From: Artemia franciscana
Taxonomy: Eukaryota > Arthropoda > Branchiopoda > Anostraca > Artemiidae
Length of the DNA stretch: 64,000 nucleotides
NCBI RefSeq assembly: GCF_032884065.1
Contig: NC_088873.1
Location: 7,327,702 to 7,391,701, forward strand
Reading direction: 5' to 3'
Positions within the stretch are counted from its first letter, which is position 1. Each line of letters opens with the position of its first letter. Made by a program: the position numbers and the translations under genes. This document shows, piece by piece, positions 34,453 through 44,390 of this stretch. The notes below the pieces were generated by a model. The model did not search any database and was not told where the DNA came from. It was given only the letters and a program-made list of their open reading frames with translations.

Positions 34453-37400
34453 TTACAGCAAGATAAGGTGGACTGCATCCTCCTGTAGAACATCTTGCTG
34501 TTGAATTGATGAGGTGACATAATTAGTGGGTGTGGCCTCCCACTGGTACTTCCATTCCATGTTACTCCACTCCAAATTGACTGCATTTTTGAAAGAATTA
34601 ATTGATTCACCAGAGACAGTCTCATTGGAAAGACTGTTCCAAGTTGAGACAGCACATACTGAGAAAAAGTTTGCCCTCTCTCTGCATCTGGAGTGCTCCT
34701 GTAGCAGCTTCATTGAGTGGCCTCATGTCATAATGGCAAGAGAGGGAGTAAAAATGGAGTTAGCCATGTTGTTTTGGTACATTTTCTTGACAAAAATGAC
34801 ATCTCCTCTGTGCTGCCGGTAAACCAATGTGGGTATCTTCAGGCGACGCAGACGTTCAGGGTAGGGAAGTTGTTGGTGTGGGGCACAAAGCTTAGTTGCT
34901 CTTTTCTGTATGCTCTCTAGGGCTGCCACATCTCCCTTATATTGAGGATTTGTAAAAGGGCAGCCAAACTCCAAATGTGGTCTTACAAGAGCATTATATA
35001 ATTTTCTTATTATCAGAGGATGGCGTGATGATATGGTTCGCTTAATTAGTCCCAGGGCTCTGTTAGCCTTAGCAACTTGTTGCATAGTGTGCTCATGGAA
35101 CTTAAACTTCCTGTCAATGATCACCCCTAAGTCTCATTCACTCTTAACAGCCTCAACTTGGATACGTATGCCAGATTTATCCAGCATAAAATATGAAATC
35201 TGATTGTTGTGGGGACCCATGTGAAGGACTTTGCATTTTGATGGGTTGAACTCCATCATCCAGGTGGAAGCCCATAAGGAGAGACTATTCAAGTCATTTT
35301 GCAGGGTTCCATTGGCAATTCCAATTAGTTTGCTGTCATCAGTGTAGAGAGTGATGGGGTTTTGTAGAACATCCTCACAATCATTAATATATATAGAGAA
35401 GAGGGTGGGGCCAAGGATGCTTCCCTAGGTACCCTGCTTATAACTAGTGCAGGCTCTGAAAATATGGGGTCCAGAGGAAAGATTCTGACTGAGTGTGCAT
35501 CTTACAGGCCTATAACGGTTTCCTGCAATATAAGCAAAATGTTTGAGTATCTTCTCCTGCCATCAGTTAATTCTTCAGCATATTTTGGTGAAAATCAGAT
35601 TGGGTTTTCAGCTGGGGTAGGTTGCCAGCAGGCTTGTCAAGTTTTGGCTAATGTTCTTACTGAGGATACTAAAAAGGGATTCGAGTTACATTTATGTGCT
35701 TTGGATCTCTCCAAAGGCTTTGACACTGTTACGCATTCCCAAGCTATATTTTCCCTTTTTAGTCACAGTATCAACATATTGGTAATTTTTCTTCTTAGAT
35801 ATTGGTATTCGAATTCCTTTTTGCGGATTAAAACGGATATGAGGGTTTCAGATAGTAAAATTCCAATACAAGGTGGGGTCTAGCAAGGTGCTGTCCTCTC
35901 CCCCTCTATTTTCAAACTTTGTATATCATCTGTCCTTTCCTCTATCCCACCTACTTGCATCCTTAATTCTGTAAATATTTCTTATCTTGCCTATGCAGAT
36001 GATATTCTTTTGATCAGTAGGACTAAAAAAGGGCTCTCTTTGTCTGTTTCAACAGTAGCATCTAAACTTCATGCAATTGGACTTTCTCTTAATCTTTCAA
36101 AGTGTGAATATCTTTCATTTAATAGCAATATCACTACTCCTCTAATCTGTGGATCTTTTTCTATCCTGTCGGTTTCTTCATTTTGGTGGCTGGGAATTAA
36201 TGTTAGTAAAACTCTAAAATCCTTACGGACTCTCACTGTTGCTGATTGCAAGAAGAAAATCCAATTAAGTTACTCTAAAATTGTTGCTAACTGAGGTAGA
36301 TACAATAGAAAGTCTCTTGCTAAATTATACTCGGTTATTACAGATCATTTGGTTTTGTTTCTTTCTGGTATTTACCCTAGTTTTCATAAAAAAGATATCA
36401 GTTCAATTTGTTCTCATTATTTCCGTTTTTCCTGTTTTCTATTGTATCTGCCTCCATGGTATAGGAATAGGAGCCTCATATCTATTTATAGTTTCCTGGA
36501 TATTGGGTTGAAGCTCACAGAGCTTGCTGGCAAAATACCCCAGTCTACTTATAAGTATCTGCCCGCCCATAGAGGCCTTACTCGTTTGCTATAGTTTCTT
36601 GTTTTTTCTGTTTTGTGTAGTGTTTGTTTTGTTTCTTTTATTGATACTCCACTTTGATTTTTTGTAGCGGGTCAAAAATAAATTATTATTATTGTCAGAA
36701 TAGACCATGACCTTCTGGATTCAGCCAATCAGAAACGATCTTATCCACTCCACAGTGTCAGCATGGACTCCATATGCCTGGAGCTTATGTAAAAGATATT
36801 CATGGACAACTTTATCAAAGGCCTTGGCTTGGTCAAGAAACAGGACATCAACTGCTTTACCTTCCTCAATTAATTTAGTGACTATATCATAAGAGTTGAT
36901 CAGTTTTGTCTCAATGGAATGACTCCTTCTGAAACCATGTTGAGATTTTGACAATAAACCATTTTTTTTCAAGGTGGTTAATAATAGCATCATTGAAAAT
37001 ACTTTTGAGCAGTTTAGAAATGACTGATGTGAGACTAATAGGCCGGTAATTTTCAGGGTTATTTTTATCTCCCTTCTTGAAAATTGACACTATATTGGCC
37101 GATTTCCAATCAGCTGGTATCATCATCATCCTTATGGACACCTTAAAAATATCAGCCAGTGGCATGGCAACAAGAGCTGCAGCTTCTTTCAGCAAACGTG
37201 GATGAATGCCATCAGGGCCCCAGGCCTTGTTTGGATCCAACTTATTCAGGCGCTTGAGAACATCATCTGCATCAATCACAACAGATGGCATTTCATGGAC
37301 ATGGTTTCTTTTTGGGAAAGGGGGAGACACTAAAACTGAATGAGAGAAATTAGTGGCAAATATGGCATTTAAACAATTTGCAATGTCTGTGGGGGAATCA

Positions 37401-37888
37401 AGCACAGTAGCATCAGAATGTATAAGCTGGCATATTCTACATCTATTAGGATTAGAGCTGGAAACATACTTCCAAAACTTTTTGGGGTTTGTTTTTGCAC
37501 TAAGGGCTATATTTACTTCATAATCACTTATGATTTTACATGTGAGATTTCTCAGCTTGTTACAGCATTTCTTGAACTCAGCAGGATGATTCTCCCATTT
37601 TGATTTCTTGTATTTCTTCCATGCCTTATTCTTACTCTTAATGCCTTCTCTTACCTCTTTAGTGAGAAATGGCAATGTTTTGGTTTTCTCTGTGTATGTT
37701 ATGGAAGTAAATTGCTTCTCAACTGCAAGCAAGCATGACTTAAAATTGAACCATGAATCATCCACATTATCACTAACAATCAAAGATTGCCAATCAACTT
37801 CAGACAAGTGTTCTTGGATTTTACCATAATCTATATAAGATCTTTTTTTCATATTACTTGGCCTAGTGGAAACCAGCACCAAAAACAT
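34453..37888 (-). pseudogene. LINE reverse transcriptase, split by an insertion
   Basis: Residues of the linker (KNKAWKKYKKSK), the entry motif (LDPNKAWGPDGIHPRLLKEA), IPADWKSANIVSIFKKGD, NYRPISLTSVISKLL and the motif A region FLDQAKAFDKVVH can be read. After the insertion come ILGPTLFSIYIND and the catalytic YTDDSKL. The C-terminal part (IIRKLYNALVRPHLEFGCPF, IQKRATKL) ends at 34453. The key RT acidic residues are present although the gene is broken. Confidence 0.85.
35455..36695 (+). mobile_element. 5'-truncated LINE inserted in the opposite orientation
   Basis: The copy starts in the RT fingers (ECASYRPITVSCNISKMFEY) and continues through motif A (CALDLSKGFDTV), QGAVLSPSIF, an AYADDILLIS box near 35995, and a C-terminal region with FLSGIYPSFHKKD and FLLYLPPWYRNR across a frameshift. 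It ends with AATAAATTATTATTATT, an (ATT)n-type tail at 36680-36693. It lies exactly within the palm domain of the host LINE, so it arrived later. A target-site duplication could not be defined by eye. Confidence 0.85.
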
Positions 37889-37909
37889 AACACAATTGTG
37901 GTCACTAGA

Positions 37910-38557
37910 GCTGATTACAGGTAAATATTTAATATGATTGTGTCAGGGTTATTTGTAAATACCAAGTCAAGTGTAGTTGGGTTTTGACCATCTCTATAAT
38001 GGGTTGGTTGATCAATCAGTTGAGTGAGGGCAAGATTTGCTACAGAATTCAGAGTTGTTTGGAGTTGTGAATCTGTAGCCATCAACCCATATCACATCTG
38101 GCATATTAAAGTCACTGGTGATGAAAACAGAATTTGAACTAGATGAAGCTATTTTACTCACAAGATCAGCCACGACTTGGTGTGAGTCATTAGCATTAGG
38201 TGCAGAGGGGTTTCAATAAATATTTCCAACAATTAATGTCTCTTCAAGGAGCTGGCACTCAACAACTACAAATTCCAACCATGGATAAGCATCAACATAA
38301 GGGAATAAACTCAGTATTTTAGTTTTAAAATTATTCTTCACATAAACAACAGTGCCTCTCCTGCACACTTTCAAACAAAAATTAGAAAACACTTCATAAC
38401 CATCAACTGCAATATGGGAATCCTCAAGTATTATTAGAGAATTTTTGGGACAAACTTCTGTAGCACAAAAAATATCAATATGCTGATTAGCTAATAGCAT
38501 CTTTACCTCTGGCAGTTTATTTGTAATACAGTCCAGATTTGAATGCATCACTTTCAA
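37910..38557 (-). pseudogene. LINE endonuclease domain
   Basis: It shows NKLPEVKMLLANQHIDIFCA (N-terminal strand), RRGTVVYVKNN (RGG-VYVK motif), WLEFVVVE, LIVGNIY and then, past a stop at 38216, FITSDFNMPDVIWVDG (DFN motif) and SSSDHNCVMF (SDH motif near 37905). These are the steps of an AP-endonuclease-like fold that nicks target DNA. Several stops in 37910-38216 make it inactive. Confidence 0.8.
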
Positions 38558-39407
38558 GAACTTGTATTTCTTCCTGGATTACTTAATGCATCACTGCATT
38601 GGGGGTGCATTTCACTTCCTTCAATCAGCACCTCTGCTGAGTATGGTGCCGCATCTGCATTCACAGATACTGCAGTGTGGTAAGAGCAACTTAATTCAGA
38701 TAAAAAACCACTATTTGCAGGAGAGCCACAAGATGAATAACTAGATAAACTTTCATCACTAACAACACTAGAACTTGAAGACTTTAAACTATTTACAGTG
38801 ACAGGAGTAAAAGCTATTTTTGCATGTCTTGGGAAGCCTTGGGTGGGCATTGAGCGCCCAGGATATCATTTTTTGAAACAATTGACAAGTCACAAATAAC
38901 CAAACCAGTCTCACCAGCCTCACTTCTATGCTTCACTTCTTCAACAAGTCTTTTTCTAAGCTCCCTATCATCCCTAGAAAAATCATTATGAAACTGGACA
39001 CTCTCCTTTTGTTGTCTAGAGATCTGAAGAATCTTCTTCTTGATATCCCATGAAGAGACTGAGAAAATGAGCAGGGCAGGGCAAGACGTGGTACTGGGTC
39101 TACTGGTAGAAGCATTTAGCCTTCTGACATTTGTGATTGGTCGAGGGTCAAAATCATAAGATGAGTGAATAATATGGGTAATTGTACCAGTTTCATCATC
39201 AGCTGAAACAATACCATATGCTATGGTATTCAATCTATGTTTCTCCCTGTCCTGTTCAGATCTGATTACCTTCCTCACTTCTGTGGCAAAATTGGGGTTT
39301 GTACTTGATATAGTTTCATGAACAATATTACACACATCTTGGGTACTACATTTTGAGGATAGCTGAGACTGATTTAATGCTCTTTCTAAATTTACTAGGC
39401 TAATCAA
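38554..39407 (-). pseudogene. LINE ORF1, frameshifted near its end
   Basis: The frame from 39407 reads about 197 residues and contains FHNDFSRDDRELRKRLVEEV and SEAGETGLVICDLSIV, the RNA-binding fold signature of LINE ORF1 proteins (basic, with E-x-K-R and I-x-x-x-I-V). The last 98 residues (38850-38554) are Ser-rich and lie in another frame. No zinc knuckle is present, unlike the LINE at 16150-19700. Confidence 0.7.
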
Positions 39408-39410
39408 TCC

Positions 39411-40381
39411 ACTTGCAAATGCATCTCCTCTCTTTATGGTCTCAGCCTATGTAGCCTCAAGAATGTGCTCCCCCAATGGATTAATCTAATCATATACCTA
39501 CCCTATAGCTACTACATTAAACTGATTTCCTTCTTAATCTGTAATTTACCTCCATGTATGATTGAGTGAATAATTTACAAAAAAAAAAAATATTTGAAAT
39601 AATTTTAGAAAGTGCACAGGCTAATAATGGAAAAAAAATGATAGTAATTTTAAGATTTTATATATTCCATGAGCTATAGTCTTTATAAGACTACCAGGGG
39701 GGACACACTTTTCAGTGAGTTGATTAGCCCACTGTAGTTTTAAAGAGCATAAAAAGTAATTGAATAGTGTTCACCTTTTCTCTTTGAAAGGTATGGATTT
39801 TTGTATCCTTTATATTTACTAAAATGTCCCAGGCTAATAAGAAATGGTTTATAAAATAGGCTAATAAAAAATGCCTTCGAGATAAGCTTGTGCCCATGCC
39901 GACCAGGGCTATAAAGGACCCTTATGAGTAAAGAAATACCTAATAAAGGAGCCTAGAACATATAAGTCATAGTATACCTTGTGAAAAAGAAGAGTCCAGT
40001 GAAAATACCGGCATTCGCCCACCAGGCTCATCCATTATAGAGAAAAAACCAAATTATCTCCTAAATTCAAAAATTTACTGCCATTGCATTTCTGGTTTTT
40101 AAAATGGTTAAATGAAACATATCACAAAATGAGCTTCTAACCAAAATTTTTCAAATAAATTTTTATCAATAAGAATTATAGCAAATAAATTTGCTCTTTA
40201 AAGGTGATTAATCACATCTAAAGTGTGGTACATGTTACGAGAATATTCTTACTTTTTAGTATGCTTTCAACCGTCAAACATTTTGGGAAGAAGTAAAGCA
40301 CCACTTGCACCACTAGTTTTACAACAGGATTTTCAACAACAACAGGATTTTCTACAGCTCATTCTGGAACACTATCTTATT
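39411..40381. other. region upstream of JMJD6 exon 1
   Basis: This AT-rich stretch is the expected place for the JMJD6 promoter and 5' UTR. No TATA box, initiator or CpG-rich patch could be singled out. The frame of exon 1 stays open upstream to an ATG at 40223 (53 extra codons, Gln-rich), so an N-terminal extension cannot be excluded. Confidence 0.45.
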
Positions 40382-40460
40382 ATGAACATGATGGAAAAAA
40401 AAGATCTGGACAAGCGGACCCGCAAAAGGATTGCTGAAGCTAAAAAGAAAGCTAGACCAG
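40382..40460 (+). CDS. JMJD6: JMJD6 exon 1 (N-terminus)
   Basis: It encodes the basic N-terminus MNMMEKKDLDKRTRKRIAEA, then KKKARP, matching the start of animal JMJD6 proteins (KKRI.EAK..ARPEL), which acts in nuclear localisation. The donor CCAG|GTATGG at 40461 leaves one base of a Glu codon. It fits the first two bases of exon 2 and regenerates ARP-E-L across the junction. ATGs at 40382, 40388 and 40391 are all possible; 40391 has the best context (A at -3, G at +4). The gene product is a nuclear Fe(II)- and 2-oxoglutarate-dependent lysyl hydroxylase of splicing factors, with disputed arginine demethylase activity. Confidence 0.85.
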
Positions 40461-40589
40461 GTATGGTTTAGACTTTTTGTAGATGAGGCTTCACATAGCC
40501 TGACCTTTAGGTTAATTGTGGGGTAGCTTAGTGTTCTAGCTGAAACACTCCTGATTAACACAGTATTTTTTTGGGGGGAAAATTCTAGT

Positions 40590-41480
40590 TAATTGACTTC
40601 TTGCTAACTTGGAAAGGGTTTAGGTTAGGAAAATGAAACTTTCAGGGATGGGTCTACAGGCTAAAGTATGACCTGGGAAGGTATTTAAAGTACCCACCTC
40701 CACTCCTTTTTCCTCTAGAGGGCTCTGAAATTTGCCTACATGACAGGTCTAGGCCTATACCTATTGAAATTTTGACAGAACAACATTTTACCTTAATTTT
40801 CAGTTACTTGTTCCTATTTCTCTGCCTTTAGTCCTGAAAATGCAATTCCTGTTATTTTAGTAGAATTTTGAGCCATCTCAATGTTTTTTTTCAAAATTTA
40901 GGAAATGTATTTGTATATCTTTAAAACCTTGTAAAATCAAATTGAGCAAAGTTATGAAGCTGAAAACAATTTTTTTGTATTTCATTTAAGCAGAAGATCT
41001 ATTTTGCAAGGTTTCACTTTGTAACACACATATTTTTAAAGGTCATCATAGGTCAGGGCCCTCTAGAGGGAGAAGGAGTGGAGATAGTTGCTTCAAAATA
41101 CCTTCCAGTGACATACTTTAGTCTCTTGATTCATCCCTAAAAGTTTCATTTTCCTAACCTAAAACATTGAGCCATCTCAATGTTTTTTTTTTCAAAATTT
41201 AGGAAAAGTATTTGCATATCTTTAAAACCTTATAAAATCAAATTGAGCAAAGTTATGAAGCTGAAAACAATTTTTTTGTATTTCATTTAAGCAGAAGATC
41301 TATTTTGCAAGGTTTCACTTTTGTAACACACATATTTTTAAAGGTCATCATAGGTCAGGGCCCTCTAGAGGGAGAAGGAGTGGAGATAGTTGCTTCAAAA
41401 TACCTTCCAGTGACATACTTTAGTCTCTAGATTCATCCCTAAAAGTTTCATTTTCCTAACCTAAAACCTTTCTGAGATAG
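40590..41480. repeat. 299-bp tandem duplication with an inverted partner
   Basis: The segments 40870-41168 and 41169-41470 are nearly identical direct copies, starting GAGCCATCTCAATG. The segment 40590-40760 is a diverged inverted copy of the second half of each unit: CTAGAGGGCTCTG against CCCTCTAGAGGG, and AGGTTAGGAAAATGAAAC against its complement. A related but older copy is at 29990-30120. Confidence 0.85.
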
Positions 41481-42119
41481 CAAGAAGTCAATTAATTAGA
41501 ATTTTACCATTTTTTGTACCAAAACTTGCTATTTAATAGGTATATGAGAAAAATCCTGGCTTCTGAGATGCCAGCATATCTGGTATACTATACAAGGATA
41601 GGACCTTTGCTAAAGCTTTTATATTGGCTAAAGCAAATGCTTGCTCATAAACTATAAAGACAAAATGTATATGATCACTCAGGTGCATCTCAATTAATAG
41701 TCTTGAGTAAAAATTTTGTGAATGTACCCTCTCCCTTTCCTAAGAACACACCATTTTTCTCCTAAAATTTTATCTTTGGCTACTCTTAAGTCTAAAAAAA
41801 TATCATACTAAGTTATTTGCTTCCTGCAGATTTTAAAAACACCCATCTTTGTATTTTCATCAAAGCAAAGTTAGAAAAAATCCTTGCACCCTCCAATATT
41901 TTTTGTGAATTGGTGCTCTTGCTGCTATTGCATTTGTATAACAACCCCTTCCTGCTAATGAGGTCAGATACAAGCCTATGCCACATACATATGCTAACTC
42001 CAGTTCCAAAAATTGTAGGGAGGTATATGGACTAACAACAAGTCCTTTCACCTCTTTGACTTTTTCTCCAGAAAAACTAGCTACTGGAAGTGCTAGTCTC
42101 CTCCAGTCTGCAAACAATG
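41481..42119. other. intron 1 sequence, nothing recognised
   Basis: AT-rich; no repeat or coding motif was identified. Confidence 0.4.
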
Positions 42120-42326
42120 GATATAAACGATTATGAACAATAATACACTGTTATTGATTGTGAGAAGTGCGAGTACCTGAGCTACCTGTCCCCAGCAGTT
42201 TAAGGCACTAGGCCGGCTGGTACCAATATGGCTCTTCCTACTCATTCCCGCTCTCTTCTGCACAATCAAAAACTATGGATAAATTGCATCCCTTTAAAAA
42301 TAGACTTCTTCAAGCTTTAATCTTTA

Positions 42327-42948
42327 TTAAACAATGTTTCTCTTCTTTAAGGTATCAATTGCTGCCTTAAATATCTTATGATCAATTTCCCATGGCAGGT
42401 TAGAATTCAGGATAGCTGTATAAGTATTTGAAATCTTAGCCAAGGAGCAGAAATGCTTAAGAGCAACAGTCTCCTCACTCTGAGCCTGACAATCAAATAA
42501 AATATGTTGGATTGTTTCCTCTGCTGAAAAGCAGATTTGGCATAAAGGGGAATGATGTAGCTTCCAATTAAATAACAAGCTATTTAGAAGTAGGGCACCT
42601 GATTTCAGCTGGTAATATAGCACTGTATTTAATCTTGTATGAAATGGAGATAACATTAATTTACTGTGATTAACTTTGGATCTTTGTCTGATAATATCTC
42701 GTGAATTGAAGTCAGAGGAAGGACTAGGAGATAACATAGAAGCCTTTGCTGCTAGAGAATTAGCCATATCATTATATTTTATACCTTTATGACTAGGAAC
42801 ATGTTGAAAATAAACTTCATTTTCTTTGATCTTAAGATTAAGAAGCTGTCTTCTAATATTATATAAATCTTTGTCATTAGCAATTCTATTAATATTTTGG
42901 ATCAGTAGTAATGCTGATTTAGAGTCGGAGAGACAGAGTATATTTTCA
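42327..42948 (-). pseudogene. LINE RNase H second half and C-terminal region
   Basis: It reads CLSDSKSALLLIQNI (RNase H Asp motif), HVPSHKGIKYNDMANSLA (H-x-G-x-x-x-N-x-x-A motif) and then CQICFSAEETIQHILFDC, a CCHC-like C-terminal box, ending at a stop at 42327. The apparent first residues of the open frame to the right of 42948 belong to the LTR and are not LINE sequence. Confidence 0.88.
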
Positions 42949-42953
42949 GATTC
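42949..42953. repeat. target-site duplication GATTC, left
   Basis: It matches 47314-47318 exactly and lies directly outside the LTR boundary; 5 bp is usual for Gypsy integrases. Confidence 0.93.
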
Positions 42954-43073
42954 TGTATTGTTACCAGTTGAATAATTTATTAAGCCAACCAACCTGCAAC
43001 AAAACTACATAAGCAAACAGCAATCATAAGATAATAAGCAGCAAGCATAAGCATAAAAGCACTAAACACAACA
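42954..43073 (-). repeat. 3' LTR of the Gypsy element
   Basis: The repeat is 120 bp, TGTATTGTTACC ... ACACAACA on the + strand, with TG and CA ends. It has three differences from the other LTR (A/G at the CCAACC-ACC site, G/A in AAACA-CAATC, A/G in CATA-GATAA). The short length leaves little room for promoter signals, and no TATA box was identified. Confidence 0.95.
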
Positions 43074-43088
43074 TCTCCTTTCTTTCAC
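43074..43088 (-). promoter_or_regulatory. polypurine tract
   Basis: The minus-strand GTGAAAGAAAGGAGA lies immediately before the 3' LTR and would prime plus-strand synthesis. Confidence 0.9.
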
Positions 43089-43152
43089 AATAATAATTGT
43101 GCTATAAAAGCACACACACAAAAAAAAGAAACACTACCAATTTAAATGTCCA

Positions 43153-44390
43153 TTATCTTCCTTGGCTTAACCACTCTACCCCAGTTCTTGTTACATAGGG
43201 TTGTGAATAATCCTCTCTGTTTCTTCTTTCACTGTTTGCTGCTGGAAGGGGTGTTGGAGTTCTTGGGGTTCTGTAAGGGCTGTCTTGGAAGATTTCTCCA
43301 GTACTACAATTATCTGGAGTCTTTGGAACAGCCTTTTTTGGAGAAGAGGATTGAGTCACAGGAGGGTGAAATTCTGCTGTAAGGTCCTCATCCCCTGTGA
43401 ATCCTGAAGATTGTTGAGCACTGTTGCCTTCAGCACTGGACTGTGGTTTCAAATGGGCCCGATTTCTGCAATAAAATCTACCATTTTCAGCTTGTATAAG
43501 GTAAGATCTTGGAGATACGCACAACGTCACTACACCTTTTATCCAACATGTAGCTTCCTTTGACAGCTTGACCCAAATGGGTTGATTGTCTTTCAACTCT
43601 ATTAGATCTTTAGAAGCCTTGTCATAGTTCTGCTTCTGCCTTTCTTGTCGACTAGTTCTTGCTTCAAGGAATTTTGTCTTTGGAACAGTATTTGGCTCCA
43701 GTTGCTTTTGAGTACATGAAAGGATGGATCTTAAACTTCTACTCATAAGAAGCTGGGCAGGTGATGCCTCACCATCTACTGGAGTATTCCGATATTCTAA
43801 AAGACCAAGGTAGGGGTCTGTATTGGACTCTATAGCTTTTAGCATGATCCTACTCACTATATCCACAGCCTTCTCAGCATGGCCATTAGACTGCAGGAAA
43901 TTTGGACTTGAAGTCAGATGCTGGATGTCCCATTTCTGCAAAAAGGACTGGAATTCATAAGATGTAAACTGTGGTCCATTGTCAGACCGAATTTTTTCAG
44001 GAATACCATATCTAGCAAAATGGGCCTTGAGCTTCTTTATTACTTCTGAAGAGGTTGCCGGTTCGACTCGGTCAATCTCTATGAAACGACTATAGTAGTC
44101 ACTGGTTACTATATAGTCTCTTCCGTAGATCTTGCAAAGGTCAATACCCAGGTATTCCCATGGATACTGTGGGATTGGTGTCGATATCAGTGGTTCTTTC
44201 TGATTATTTCTGGAAAATTTCCCACAAGCTTAACAGTTCCGGATCAGATCTTCTATAGCTGAATTCATATTTGCCCAGTAAATGGAGCTTCTGGCTCTTT
44301 GCTTGCTTTTCTCCATCACTAGGTGTGATACGTGCAATTGCTGCAGAATGTCCCTTTGTAATGCTCTTGGAATGACAACTCTATTTTCCT
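43153..44390 (-). pseudogene. Gypsy integrase region, frameshifted and with a nonsense codon
   Basis: The N-terminal zinc-binding region (QQLHVSHLVMEKSKQRARS) begins in a different frame from gag-pol. It is cut by a TAA at 44232-44230, within the Cys pair of the HHCC motif. The catalytic core follows, with LGIDLCKIYGRDYI, IRSDNGPQF and NGHAEKAV, so all three D, D, E residues are present. A basic C-terminal region ends at 43153. It is inactive as it stands. Confidence 0.9.

Larger units (their letters stand above)
34430..39410 (-). mobile_element. nearly complete CR1/Jockey-like LINE, interrupted by another LINE
   Basis: Right to left: ORF1 (39407-38554), AP-type endonuclease (38557-37910), linker and RT fingers (37888-36911), RT palm motif A (36993-36721), an inverted LINE insertion (about 35455-36695), the rest of the palm with a YTDD box (35440-35130), and the thumb and C-terminal region (35124-34430). 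ORF1 stops at 38556-38554, overlapping the region where ORF2 begins (ATG at 38548). Frameshifts near 36960 (a T8 run on the + strand) and several stops in the endonuclease inactivate it. Order and content are those of a two-ORF LINE without RNase H. Confidence 0.88.

Noticed and set aside
42949-42992. N-terminal residues of the LINE RNase H frame reading into the LTR
   Set aside because: The bases belong to the Gypsy LTR; the true LINE frame continues after the target duplication at 47319.
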